Assembly (NCBI GenBank): GCA_905181965.1 | Contig: CAJIZY010000004.1 | Location: 1 to 64,000, forward strand | DNA from: Akkermansiaceae bacterium | GTDB lineage: Bacteria; Verrucomicrobiota; Verrucomicrobiia; Verrucomicrobiales; Akkermansiaceae | Length of the DNA: 64,000 nucleotides | Direction: 5' to 3' | In this document: piece by piece, positions 1 through 8,787 of the stretch | How the letters are laid out: the number at the start of each line of letters is the position of its first letter | How positions within the stretch are numbered: position 1 is the stretch's first letter | Made by a program: the position numbers and the translations under genes | Notes under the pieces: generated by a model | What the model was told of the DNA's origin: nothing | The model's database searches: none | What the model saw: the letters and a program-made list of their open reading frames with translations, nothing else

Positions 1-806
1 CTCTTCGCTATCAATACGATAGCACTCCGGCCGGCAGCCAAGATAAGTCTGATATTCTTCTTCTAACCGGTCTCTCTTACTCGTCGGGAGGATTTAAGAA
101 GTCGACCAAACCGGATCGTATGACCTTAAAACCGAAAGACAAAAAACCAAAGGAGATCAAGATGGGGTGGACTACTACTGCCGCCCTTAGTCACTCTCTT
201 GCCAAAGGGAACTCTGACAGCCTCTTTCTCGGAACCTCACTCGATAGCGCATACCGAAAAAAAGACGATGAGACATTCCTATCGCTCACCTACAGTTTTT
301 CCGAGAACGGCGGTGATACCAGCGCCGACTCGCTCCGCACTAACATCCAACACAACCGAGTTTTTAATGAAACCCACTTCCTCGGAGGGAGCCTCGGATA
401 CTTCCGCGACGACATCGCTGACGTTTCCTATCGATTCACCCCGAGCGCAACAGCAGGATACTACTTCCTTAAACAGAACGATATCACGCTTAGCGTAGAA
501 GCTGGGCCTAGCATGATATTTGAGAAAATTGGTGGTTTGACCGAAGATTTCTTTTCAGTTACGGCGGCGCAAAATTTCACTTGGCAGATTAGTGAAAACC
601 TCAACTTCAGTCAGCATATCACTGGGATTTTTGACCCGTCCGACCGCCAGAATTACATTTTTTCAGCCCGCGCAAAGCTCGACACGAACATCACTCCGAA
701 TCTTGCTTGGCGCATCGCTTGGGCTTTGACCAAAGACAACACCCCTGCTGCAACACGAAAATCCACGGATTCCACCCTCACCACTGGAATTGCTTTAAAA
801 TTCTAA
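1..806 (+). CDS. DUF481 (YdiY-like) outer-membrane beta-barrel protein, 5' end outside window
   Basis: The frame is open from the first complete codon at position 3 to the TAA at 806, so the gene begins before the window; the ATG at 120 is internal. The product alternates short amphipathic strands and turns (for example GGSLGYFRDD, SVEAGPSMIFE, FSARAKLDTN) and ends in an aromatic C-terminus (IALKF), as expected for a small outer-membrane barrel inserted by the BAM machinery. Strand spacing and the motif 'AGPSMIFEK' fit the DUF481/YdiY family, whose function is poorly known. The family call is from pattern recognition and is fairly secure; the true start cannot be seen. Confidence 0.7.
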   Translation, partial: LRYQYDSTPAGSQDKSDILLLTGLSYSSGGFKKSTKPDRMTLKPKDKKPKEIKMGWTTTAALSHSLAKGNSDSLFLGTSLDSAYRKKDDETFLSLTYSFSENGGDTSADSLRTNIQHNRVFNETHFLGGSLGYFRDDIADVSYRFTPSATAGYYFLKQNDITLSVEAGPSMIFEKIGGLTEDFFSVTAAQNFTWQISENLNFSQHITGIFDPSDRQNYIFSARAKLDTNITPNLAWRIAWALTKDNTPAATRKSTDSTLTTGIALKF

Positions 807-1090
807 TCACTTCTTTCTCCCACCCTACTTTTATTACCCCCATAACTTTTTTATCGTCGGAGAGCCACAACCTCCTCGGAAAGATGTAAACAATCTTTAA
901 ATAGTGGATAATCTCCTAGACTCCCCTGCCACTTCAAGCGTCCGGCCATTTTTGCGCAAGTTCAAAACACGCCTGTTTTAAGGATTCAAATCCGCTGGAA
1001 ATCCCAATTCCGATAGATTGATTTTCCTTCCCATAAATATTCCTTCTCAATCCCTCCTACTCCCGCCACACTCCGAACCACTTTTACGTC

Positions 1091-1396
1091 ATGGAAACAA
1101 TCACCGCCCAACTTAAGGATTTCATCCAATACATCGCTCTCCAGTTTATCAAAGACCCCAAACTGGCCGAACTCCGCATCGGGCAATCGGGTGATAATCG
1201 AGTGAATTTCCGACTTGTCCTCAGCCAACCAGACGTAGCGACTTTGATCGGACGTCAAGGTTTCACTGCTTCCACCATCCGTAGCCTAGCCAAGGCCGCC
1301 GCCGAGCGTGAGGGAGTTAAGGTCAACCTCCGCATTCATTCCCACGAGGAAGAGCGTCAATATACAGCCGCTTTAGAAGCAAAAGCTATGGAGTAG
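1091..1396 (+). CDS. khpA: KH-domain RNA-binding protein KhpA
   Basis: A 101-residue protein made of a single type II KH domain. The GxxG loop that clamps single-stranded RNA is visible as LIGRQGFTAS around residues 52-61, followed by the helix STIRSLAKAAA. Family members (YlqC/KhpA) act in the cytoplasm, often with KhpB, as global RNA chaperones. The C-terminal tail after residue 85 is charged and may be flexible. The gene stands alone and is followed 25 bp later by a strong hairpin terminator. Length and motif match the family well. Confidence 0.9.
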   Translation: METITAQLKDFIQYIALQFIKDPKLAELRIGQSGDNRVNFRLVLSQPDVATLIGRQGFTASTIRSLAKAAAEREGVKVNLRIHSHEEERQYTAALEAKAME

Positions 1397-1421
1397 AATC
1401 CCTTCCTGGTCGACCTTTTCA

Positions 1422-1457
1422 AAAAACCCGCAAGGCAAATCGCCATCGCGGGTTTTT
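1422..1457 (+). terminator. Rho-independent terminator after khpA
   Basis: A perfect 10-bp inverted repeat (aaaaacccgc at 1422-1431 with gcgggttttt at 1448-1457) encloses a 16-nt loop that itself has a short ggc/gcc pairing. The 3' arm ends in five T residues. It lies just downstream of the KH-domain gene. Confidence 0.85.
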
Positions 1458-1499
1458 GTCTAAGATTCCCTTTACTAAGAACGTTTTTAGACCGTCTTC

Positions 1500-3524
1500 A
1501 TGAGAGCTATTCTTCTTCTTTTTCCAATCTCGGTCATCGCCCAAGAAATCCTCCCCGAGATCGTCGTCACCGCAAATCGGACCACGAAAGAAACCAGAGA
1601 AGTTCCCTATACCCTAGATATCCTCACCGCCAAAGACCTACTCGAAAACGCCACCCGCACCCTACCCCAAGCTTTTCTAAATACTCCTGGCGTTCTCGTC
1701 CAACAGACTACGCCCGGTCATGGATCACCTTACATTCGTGGTTTCACCGGACGCCAAAACCTTCTCCTCCAAGATGGTATTCGACTCAATAATTCGACTT
1801 GGCGTAACGGCCCAGTTCAGTATTGGAACACCCTCGACGCGCAAGCCATCGATCGCCTAGAACTTATCAAATCACAGGGTTCGGTGCTCTTTGGCTCAGA
1901 CGCCATTGGTGGCACCGTAAACACCCTTTCCAAGTCCTCTAACTTTCGGCAAGAAAATGGGCCCTTCTCCGGTGGAGCTGCTTATTACCGCTTCGACACA
2001 AATTCCAAATCCCACCTTGGCCGCATCGAGCAGCGCTTTGGTGTCGGCGAAAAATGGGGCATCATGCTGGGATACTCCGCGAGCGACATTGGTGACATTC
2101 GTGACTCAGGTCTCGGCACGATGCGCGGTACCGGTTATTCCCAACTCAGCCATGACTTGAAGCTCGAATATGCCTTAACCCCGTCTCAGACTCTCACCCT
2201 TGCCCACTTTCATCTCGACCAGAACGATCTATCCCGCTGGCACAATACCATCCACAATCCAGGCTGGACTCAAGGAAGCTCTTTCACAACCGCCGGCACC
2301 GACCTCAGCCGCGATTACGATCAAGAACGCTCACTCACTTATCTCCGATTCGAAGAAACCAATGCCAACTCTTCCTGGATCGACCGCTATCAAGCCACCA
2401 TCTCTTTCCAGCGCACCCAGGATTCTGAATTTCGCGTCAGAGAATCCGGCCGTTCCGATACTCGTATCCTCGATATCGATACCTTTGGTTTAAGCCTAGT
2501 GGCTGGGACTGGAGAAACTGTTTGGGGCGCTGATTACTTTCACGACCAGATCGATTCTCAGGGGTTCCGTAATAGCACTCCCCGCCCCTCAAATCGACCT
2601 ATCGCCGATGACTCAACTTATGAATCCATCGGCGTCTTTACGAATTACACGGGCGCTATCGGTCAACGCTTCGCTTACGATACCGGAGCACGTTTCACCT
2701 ATATCCAAGCCCAATGGGACGGTTATCGCCCAGACGGAGCAATTGTCGATCAAATCGGTGACGGTTCCTGGGACAACCTCTCTCTCTCTCTCCGTGGACA
2801 GTATGAACTTGATGATTTCTGGACGATTTTTGGTGGAGCTTCCCAAGCGTTCCGCGCCCCCAATCTCGACGATTTAACCGGCCGACAATTCTCCCTCAAC
2901 GGACTAGACGAAAATGGTTCGCCCGACGTTGACCCAGAGAAATACCTCACAAGTGAATTTGGCACCCGCTTCAACGACTCTGAATTTTCCCTTGAACTCT
3001 CCGGATACTACACATTTATCAACAACGGCATCATTCGAATCAACGACGGTATGGGGGGGCTCGCCACTACCAATGGATCTGAAGGCTTCGTCTATGGTTT
3101 TGAAAGTCAAGCCATCTGGAATCTCCACCCCCAGTGGCGCCTCCTCGCGCATGCCTCATGGCAGAATGGTGAGCAGAAAATAGGTGGCATCACCGACACT
3201 ATTCGCCGCCTCAACCCTCTCAACGGCGCTCTAGACCTCCGTTGGACCGCCTCTTCCGACCAATATTGGATCTCGGGACGTATCGAAGCTGCCTCTCGTC
3301 AGGATAACCTTTCAAAACTCGCCGCCAACGATACCCAGCGCATTCCGGTCGGTGGCACTCCTAGTTATGTCGTTGCTTCACTTCATGCTGGGTGGCAAAC
3401 ATCCGAAGTTCTCCAGCTCAATTTCGCGCTCGAAAACCTTACCAACGAAGTATACCGAATCCATGGATCTGGCCAAAATATGCCCGGCCGTAATGCCACC
3501 CTTTCCATAAAGTTTGAGTGGTGA
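1500..3524 (+). CDS. TonB-dependent outer-membrane receptor
   Basis: A 674-residue receptor. A short signal peptide (residues 1-14) is followed by a TonB-box-like EIVVTA (about 20-25), a plug domain with the conserved YIRGF, LLLQDGIRLN and SVLFGSDAIGGTVN blocks (about 75-145), and a 22-strand-type barrel ending in an aromatic C-terminus (LSIKFEW). The ATG at 1500 is chosen because the signal peptide begins there. The plug resembles the BtuB/CirA group, but no riboswitch or iron box was seen upstream, so the substrate is unknown. It is 34 bp upstream of the NlpC-like gene and may be cotranscribed with it. Confidence 0.9.
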   Translation: MRAILLLFPISVIAQEILPEIVVTANRTTKETREVPYTLDILTAKDLLENATRTLPQAFLNTPGVLVQQTTPGHGSPYIRGFTGRQNLLLQDGIRLNNSTWRNGPVQYWNTLDAQAIDRLELIKSQGSVLFGSDAIGGTVNTLSKSSNFRQENGPFSGGAAYYRFDTNSKSHLGRIEQRFGVGEKWGIMLGYSASDIGDIRDSGLGTMRGTGYSQLSHDLKLEYALTPSQTLTLAHFHLDQNDLSRWHNTIHNPGWTQGSSFTTAGTDLSRDYDQERSLTYLRFEETNANSSWIDRYQATISFQRTQDSEFRVRESGRSDTRILDIDTFGLSLVAGTGETVWGADYFHDQIDSQGFRNSTPRPSNRPIADDSTYESIGVFTNYTGAIGQRFAYDTGARFTYIQAQWDGYRPDGAIVDQIGDGSWDNLSLSLRGQYELDDFWTIFGGASQAFRAPNLDDLTGRQFSLNGLDENGSPDVDPEKYLTSEFGTRFNDSEFSLELSGYYTFINNGIIRINDGMGGLATTNGSEGFVYGFESQAIWNLHPQWRLLAHASWQNGEQKIGGITDTIRRLNPLNGALDLRWTASSDQYWISGRIEAASRQDNLSKLAANDTQRIPVGGTPSYVVASLHAGWQTSEVLQLNFALENLTNEVYRIHGSGQNMPGRNATLSIKFEW

Positions 3525-3558
3525 ACTCTTTAGCTTTATTTAAGATCTTCAGACTCTG

Positions 3559-4344
3559 ATGAAAAAACTGCGGCGGCTTTTCATTCTTCTTATTCTCGCA
3601 GGCAGCGCCTACGCAGGGTGGAATTACCGCGATTTACTTGTTAATTTTTATCAGCAAAAGATAGCCAATCAGATTCTTTCCAAGGAAATTTCCGAACCTG
3701 ACCCAAAGCGCTACCAGAAGCTAATCTCCGAGCTTGCGGAGAAAAGGCTCAATCTTTCCAAAAAATATTCACGAGCCCGCACCGCACGAGAGATTTCAGA
3801 TGTAGTCACTGAAAGCCAACGCACTCTTGAACAAACACTTCCTTCCATGATGAACTGCTGGCTTGGAACGCCTTGGGATTTCAATGGTATCTGCCAAACT
3901 CCGGGGTCAGGAAAGATAGCCTGTGGATATTTTGTTTCCACTATCCTTCGCGATGCCGGATTTGGCGTTGAGCGTATCCGACTCGCACAGCAGCCTTCAC
4001 AACAAATTATCGAAACCTTCATATCGAAAAAGATGATGACGATTCGTGTCGGGCAGGACTACGACACCTTCGTCGACCAGGCTATAGAACGTGGCCCGGG
4101 CGTCCACATTGTCGGCCTCGACAACCATGTCGCTTTTGTTGTTATTCCAAAGACCGGGGACATTCGCTTTATCCATTCCTCAGGAGCTCGCCCCTTTTGC
4201 GTAGTCGATCAGAACCGCAAAGAAGCCCTCAGCCTCCAACGCTCTAACTATCGAGTAATTGGCAATCTAACTCGAAGTCCCGAAGTCATTCATGGCTGGC
4301 TCACCAGCCAAAAATGGCCCACTAAATTTTCAAGCGGGAACTAA
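3559..4344 (+). CDS. NlpC/P60-like papain-fold protein, membrane-anchored or secreted
   Basis: A 261-residue protein with an N-terminal hydrophobic segment (about 7-22), a helical, charged stretch (25-95), and a papain-like domain. Candidate catalytic residues are the Cys in KIACGYFVST (about residue 122) and the His in GLDNHVAFVV (about 192), with a downstream GDIRFIHSSG strand. The order Cys then His suits NlpC/P60 or CHAP-like peptidoglycan hydrolases, but the domain is divergent and the real substrate is unknown. It follows the TonB receptor by 34 bp. Confidence 0.6.
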   Translation: MKKLRRLFILLILAGSAYAGWNYRDLLVNFYQQKIANQILSKEISEPDPKRYQKLISELAEKRLNLSKKYSRARTAREISDVVTESQRTLEQTLPSMMNCWLGTPWDFNGICQTPGSGKIACGYFVSTILRDAGFGVERIRLAQQPSQQIIETFISKKMMTIRVGQDYDTFVDQAIERGPGVHIVGLDNHVAFVVIPKTGDIRFIHSSGARPFCVVDQNRKEALSLQRSNYRVIGNLTRSPEVIHGWLTSQKWPTKFSSGN

Positions 4345-4494
4345 ACCAAACTATTTTTCACGAGTCTCTGATCAAGAGCGCCCACCGATCTTTCATCCCC
4401 CATTGATTCAAGCACATCGCGGTAATTGGCCGCTACAATTTGATAGTCAGAACCCGAAACCTTTAAATTTGATTCAAACCCGCAAAGCGCTTTC

Positions 4495-5226
4495 TCAAAG
4501 TGATTCAGCTTCAATTGTATTCCCGCTCCTTACTAAAACCAAAGCCAAGTTTGCATAACTCTGCGCAGACTCAAAATGTGAATCGCCGAACAAAATCACT
4601 CGGGCTTTGAGCGCCTCTCCATGCATTTTACCGGCCTGTTCATCATGCCCTAGCTTGAAGTAAAAACTTCCCACATTATTGTAATAGGCTGCGGTCTGTT
4701 TATGATTCGATCCAAATTCTTCGTAACAGGACTTTAAGGCATCCAAAAAACACGTTTCAGCTCTGTCATAATTCTCTTCCGACTCATAAATGAACGCGAG
4801 ATTGTTTTTCAACTCCGCGATATCCTCCACCGGCAGAGGCTCAAGACCTTTGAGCGTTTCGATGGCCTCTTTGTAGTGAGATTTTGCTTTCAAACTCTCG
4901 CTCGCTAGATCGTATACACCAGCTAGTCCGGCACGGATCCTGCCCACAATCTCCTCGGCATCGCGGATTTCCCCCAGGAGAGAGAGCGCATCTGCGTAAT
5001 CATCCCGCGCTTTTTCAAGTTCTCCTAGATAGCGATGTAGTTGACCTCGGAGCTCAAGCCCCTCAACCAAATCCTGTTTTGATAAGAGATCCGTCTCTAG
5101 TTCCGCCCTAGCCTTCCTTACAAGATCATCGGCCAGATTCCGAAGATCATCTCGCGAAGCATCCACAAGAGATTTGCCAAGCAGCTTTTCCAGCTTTGGT
5201 AGCGAAGATTTAAAAATTGTCGGCAT
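4495..5226 (-). CDS. TPR-repeat protein
   Basis: A 243-residue soluble protein with successive 34-residue helix-turn-helix repeats, for example HRYLGELEKARDDYADALSL, NNLAFIYESEENYDRAETCF and NVGSFYFKLGHDEQAGKMH. These are tetratricopeptide repeats, which form protein-binding superhelices. The middle repeats resemble the kinesin-light-chain subtype. No signal peptide is seen. It begins 38 bp after the end of recO on the same strand, so the two may be cotranscribed. The binding partner cannot be guessed from sequence. Confidence 0.8.
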   Translation of the reverse strand: MPTIFKSSLPKLEKLLGKSLVDASRDDLRNLADDLVRKARAELETDLLSKQDLVEGLELRGQLHRYLGELEKARDDYADALSLLGEIRDAEEIVGRIRAGLAGVYDLASESLKAKSHYKEAIETLKGLEPLPVEDIAELKNNLAFIYESEENYDRAETCFLDALKSCYEEFGSNHKQTAAYYNNVGSFYFKLGHDEQAGKMHGEALKARVILFGDSHFESAQSYANLALVLVRSGNTIEAESL

Positions 5227-5264
5227 GATTTAATATCGGAAAAGCGAGTTAACGAAACCTTCTC

Positions 5265-5792
5265 TCACTTTTGCCCAAGAAGTTCCAGACAATGATTTCT
5301 AGTATTGGGAAGCTTGCCGTAGACTTTTAAAATACCAAGGTGGGCACCTTTTCCCAGTCCCAACATCCGTGCCACCTCCCGCTCAAAGTGAGACATTGCC
5401 CGACGGCTTGCACCATTTGTCTCCAAATGCTCCAGACCGCGTCTCAGAAGATCCCACATTCCCGGCTCCGGGTGATCTAGCTCTAGAACCAGTTCCAACA
5501 ACTGCCCAAAGTATCCTGCCACCAAGGCGTCCCGATAACTAGACCTCAGCCCTTCCCTAAAATCCAACACCGAAACTTCTTTAAGATGATGTAATTCACC
5601 CTTTTTACTCCTTCCCCACTCGAAATCTGCTTCCACAAAAAGATCCAGCCTACCTGCAAAAACACTCCTTGGGCGGCGTGCACCCCTCGCAACCGTTTTG
5701 ATTAAGCCTGCCTCTTCGCTTATCCAATGCACGATCAGGCTGGTGTCGGTCAACTTAGTCAATCGAATGATAGTTCCCCGCCCGCTTTCCAT
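5265..5792 (-). CDS. recO: DNA repair protein RecO
   Basis: A 175-residue protein. Residues 1-75 form the OB-fold typical of RecO (TIIRLTKLTDTSLIVHWISE, GLIKTVARGARRP, and a 'F.G.LDLF' turn), followed by the helical part (FREGLRSSYRDALVAGYFGQLLELV). RecO anneals SSB-coated DNA and loads RecA with RecR. The protein is shorter than the usual 230-250 residues and lacks a zinc-ribbon region, a short form that is common outside Proteobacteria. The ATG at 5792 gives the standard N-terminus. Confidence 0.85.
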   Translation of the reverse strand: MESGRGTIIRLTKLTDTSLIVHWISEEAGLIKTVARGARRPRSVFAGRLDLFVEADFEWGRSKKGELHHLKEVSVLDFREGLRSSYRDALVAGYFGQLLELVLELDHPEPGMWDLLRRGLEHLETNGASRRAMSHFEREVARMLGLGKGAHLGILKVYGKLPNTRNHCLELLGQK

Positions 5793-5850
5793 CGCAGTAG
5801 CATAGTTTCCTATTTTGAAATCTCAAATCCATTGATCTCAGCCCACCAAA

Positions 5851-6729
5851 ATGCCAAACCGCCCCGTGCCCAATTCAGATCATGCTCCAAAAGATGCCCC
5901 ACGCTCGCCTTTTGCGGGCTGTCTCATCCTAATCGTGATGGCGTTGGTCATTCTTGTCCTCATCAGCTCTGCTGGATACTTCCTCAAAAAGCAAACGAAC
6001 GCTTACAAAACTTTCACCGAAGAGATAGCCAACTCTGCTCCCATCGCCGATCCAAAGGCACACGAGACAGAATTCAACTCACTCGTCAATCGCCTCCGCC
6101 ATTTCGACCATGAGGTCAGCAATGATCGTGCCGCCCAACTCTCGCTATCCGCGCAAGATCTCAATCTTGCGATCGCCCACTTTGAGATCCTAAAAAGCTA
6201 TCGGGGCCAATTTCACTTTGAAAAAATGTCGCCTAGCTCACCGGCTATTACAGCATCAATTCTACCGCCAAACTCCTCGACGAGTCTTGATTGAGATCGA
6301 ATTTCCGGCTCGCCCGCATCATTAGCCGACGTGGAAACCAGCGCACCGCCGTGGCGATTAATCCTCAACGTCTCAGAAATCACACCGAGCAAAGGAGAAG
6401 TCCCCGAAGAACTCCTCTCCGGAATTTCACGTTTCTTGATCTCCGGCGAACTCGAACAAAAAGCTGAAGACGATCCAGAGAATATTCCGGAGCTCCTGAA
6501 AATCCTGCGCAAACTAACATCCATTGAAATGCGTAATGATTCGCTCGTCTTCTTATACTCCCCTGATTCAAAACCACCCAGCGTTAAGGAAGAGTCAGAT
6601 GCGATGGCCACAAAAGCCAAACACCTGGTTGCACTTGGCGCCGTCATTTTCATTTTGACCATGATCCTATTCTTCATTTTGATGAGCCGTCGCCAAAAAA
6701 CCAAACGAGACGCCTTGCGATCCGCCTGA
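5851..6729 (+). pseudogene. Membrane protein of unknown function, interrupted by indels
   Basis: The first part (5851-6228) gives a protein with a transmembrane segment at about residues 22-45 and a helical region after it. The last part, from about 6360 to 6729 in the same frame, carries a second transmembrane segment near its end. Between them the frame is scrambled: a sensible continuation (LTGYYSINSTAKLLDES) is found in the +1 frame from 6235, and another (IEIEFPARP) in the third frame from 6290, while the annotated frame stops at a TGA at 6292. This needs at least two or three indels, so I treat it as one gene. No function is recognised. Confidence 0.55.
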
Positions 6730-6778
6730 TTCTTGGAAAAAGATTGATAAGCTACGCTCCCGGTGTCGTTATCCTAGC

Positions 6779-8373
6779 ATGCTGAAAATCAGTCTAACTC
6801 TCGCAGCTGCACTTACACTCGCAGCTACCGCCGACCCAACCGCTAAGCCCGCCGAAGCCGCTAAGCCCGCCGAAGCCGCTAAGCCCGCCGAAGCCGCTAA
6901 GCCCGCCGAAGCCGACAAGCCCGCCGAAGCCGACAAGCCCGCCGAAGCCGATAAGCCCGCCGAAGCCGACAAGCCTCCCAAAGCCGACAAGCCTCCCAAA
7001 GCCGACAAGCCTCCCAAAGCCGACAAGCCTCCCAAAGCCGACAAGCCTCCCAAAGCCGACAAGCCCGCCGAAGGGCCTTCTCACACGGGAGGTAAGGCTA
7101 ACAACAAGAAGGAGCCTAAAAAAGACAAGGCCGCAAAGCGTCCTAAAAAGGAGCAAGCTAATAGAAAACCTCCGGTTAAAACCGAGAAAGCCAGCGAATC
7201 AAAGCCAGCCCCAAAAAGTAAGGAAGTCGACGAAATCGCCAAAGCAAAATCCGAAACCGAGCGTCTCTCTATTCTCAACGCCTACGCTGAAGCTAAGTCG
7301 AAACATGATACAATCAAACTCCGTGCGGAGATTGCTCGCATCAAGCTTGAAAAGGAACTTCTAAGCGAGAAAATTGCACATGCCACTGCGACTCAAAGCT
7401 CAAATAAAATCGAACAAATCGCCAAGTTTATGGCTGAAAAGGAAGATCTGACCCGTGATTCTACTCTTGCCAAACTCGAAGCAGAGAAACTAGCCGCCGA
7501 ATTGAAAGTGCTTCAAGCTGACTCATCTATGAAAACTTCCGGACTGATGGCGGAAATTAGCGAAATTGAAACCCAGAAGAAGCGCGACAACTACGCCAAT
7601 GCCGAACCCCTCTACCTTGACAACCCCCTGAAAAAAAATGGTACTCTTGTCATTTCTGATCGCCGAATCCCCTTTAACGGAGCCGTTACCGGCACCCTCG
7701 CCGAGCGCGTAACAACACGCATCAACTACTTCAACAACAAAGACCCGAAGAAGCCTATCTTCATCGTGATTGATGACTCACCAGGTGGTTCAGTCATGGC
7801 AGGATATCGTATTCTCAAAGCTATGGAAGGATCAGAAGCACCGGTCTATGTTGTCGTGAAATCATTCGCCGCCTCCATGGCAGCCTGCATCACCACTCTG
7901 GCCGAGAGATCCTTTGCCTACCCAAATGCCGTCATCCTGCACCACCAGATTTCCTCGTCCTATATGTTCACCAGCATGAACCTCACGGATCACAAAGAAG
8001 CCTACGACGACATGAAACGCTGGTGGCACCGCCTCGCCGACCCCATTTCCGCAAAGATGGGCATCACCTCCGACGAGTTCATCGAGCAATGATGTACAAA
8101 AAAACTGTCTCAGGGGATTGGACCGAGTTTGGCGACGATGCCGTAAAGCTAAAGTGGGCCGACCATGTGGTGAACCGCATCCACGAAACCGCCCTTCTCA
8201 AGAATCCCGACGCCAAGAGCGCTGCCCCAACCCCAACCCGCAGTGCTGCCATCGAGAATGGCCTCACTCCTGCAATCGATGATAACGGAAATCACTATAT
8301 GATCCTACCGCGACGTAATCCTAAGGATCTTTACTTAATGCATAATCCAGATGGATTCTACCGCTTCAAGTAG
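6779..8373 (+). CDS. ClpP-like serine protease with a long repetitive N-terminal extension (frameshift near 8090)
   Basis: The frame from 6779 encodes a signal peptide (1-18), a KPAEA/KPPKAD repeat (23-99), a Lys-rich linker, a long coiled-coil (about 155-270) and a ClpP/crotonase-type fold. Catalytic candidates are Ser366 in AASMAA and His388/389 in ILHHQ. That frame ends at 8092, but the next frame continues the family sequence at once (MYKKTVSGDWTEFGDDAVKL to WADHVV), supplying the Asp-containing end of the fold. One indel near 8085-8095 therefore explains the break. The signal peptide implies that this protease works in the periplasm, away from ClpX/ClpA. Such extended ClpP-like proteins without a visible chaperone partner are uncharacterised. 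Confidence 0.7.
6845..7075 (+). repeat. Tandem 18-bp repeat encoding KPAEA(A/D) and KPPKAD hexapeptides
   Basis: Twelve full 18-bp units and one partial unit, in phase with the reading frame: three KPAEAA, four KPAEAD and five KPPKAD, then KPAEG. Units within each class are nearly identical at the DNA level, showing recent expansion in blocks. The product would be an extended Lys/Pro/Ala/Glu linker like the TonB periplasmic spacer. Confidence 0.95.
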
Positions 8374-8787
8374 GTAATAACACAGCCTTTATGAAAGCCC
8401 GGCGCTTCCCACGAAGCCCGGGCTTCTTCACGTACTGAACCATCGACTCAAAGCTTTCAAATCCTATCGATCTAACCCATCCACTTCCGCATAGGCTATG
8501 GGCCCTCCCATACATCAGCTAAAAACCCAGTCAGTTCCAATTTTCGCCCCAAGAAAGGTGAGAAGAACTGAGGAAGAAAAAGCTCAAGTTTGATTCAACT
8601 AGCTCAGTCTAAACATTCCCTTAAGACTAAAAAAAAGAGTATGAGTTAAATCCTGAAAAATCCTCGATTTCCCTATTTTCGCGGTTCACCTTCCCCTGAT
8701 TCCAACCTAGAATCTCCCCAGCGGGTCGTGTTCAGAGCAATCGCTGCCAACCAAGACCCCTTACAGCTTTAACCTATCGCCCAAAAA
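8374..8787. other. Intergenic region between the ClpP-like gene and acnB
   Basis: This 414-bp stretch has one clear inverted repeat near its start (8395-8425), listed separately. The rest is moderately AT-rich and presumably holds the acnB promoter, but I could not pick out a convincing -35/-10 pair, a conserved RNA or a small gene. Confidence 0.5.
8395..8426 (+). terminator. Probable terminator after the ClpP-like gene
   Basis: An 8-bp perfect stem, aagcccgg at 8395-8402 with ccgggctt at 8418-8425, has a 15-nt loop. It is followed by only a weak T-rich stretch (cttcttca). It lies 21 bp after the end of the ClpP-like gene. Confidence 0.55.

Noticed and set aside
6292..6294. In-frame TGA as another selenocysteine codon
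   Set aside because: The residues on either side in that frame do not read as one conserved protein; the family-like sequence lies in other frames, so indels are the better explanation.
6845..7075. CRISPR-like array
   Set aside because: The 18-bp units are contiguous, in frame with a coding region and have no spacers; this is a coding tandem repeat.
6769..7156. Antisense frames through the tandem repeat (long Gly/Leu-rich frames on the minus strand)
   Set aside because: They are a by-product of the repeat's composition and lack start, fold or family features.
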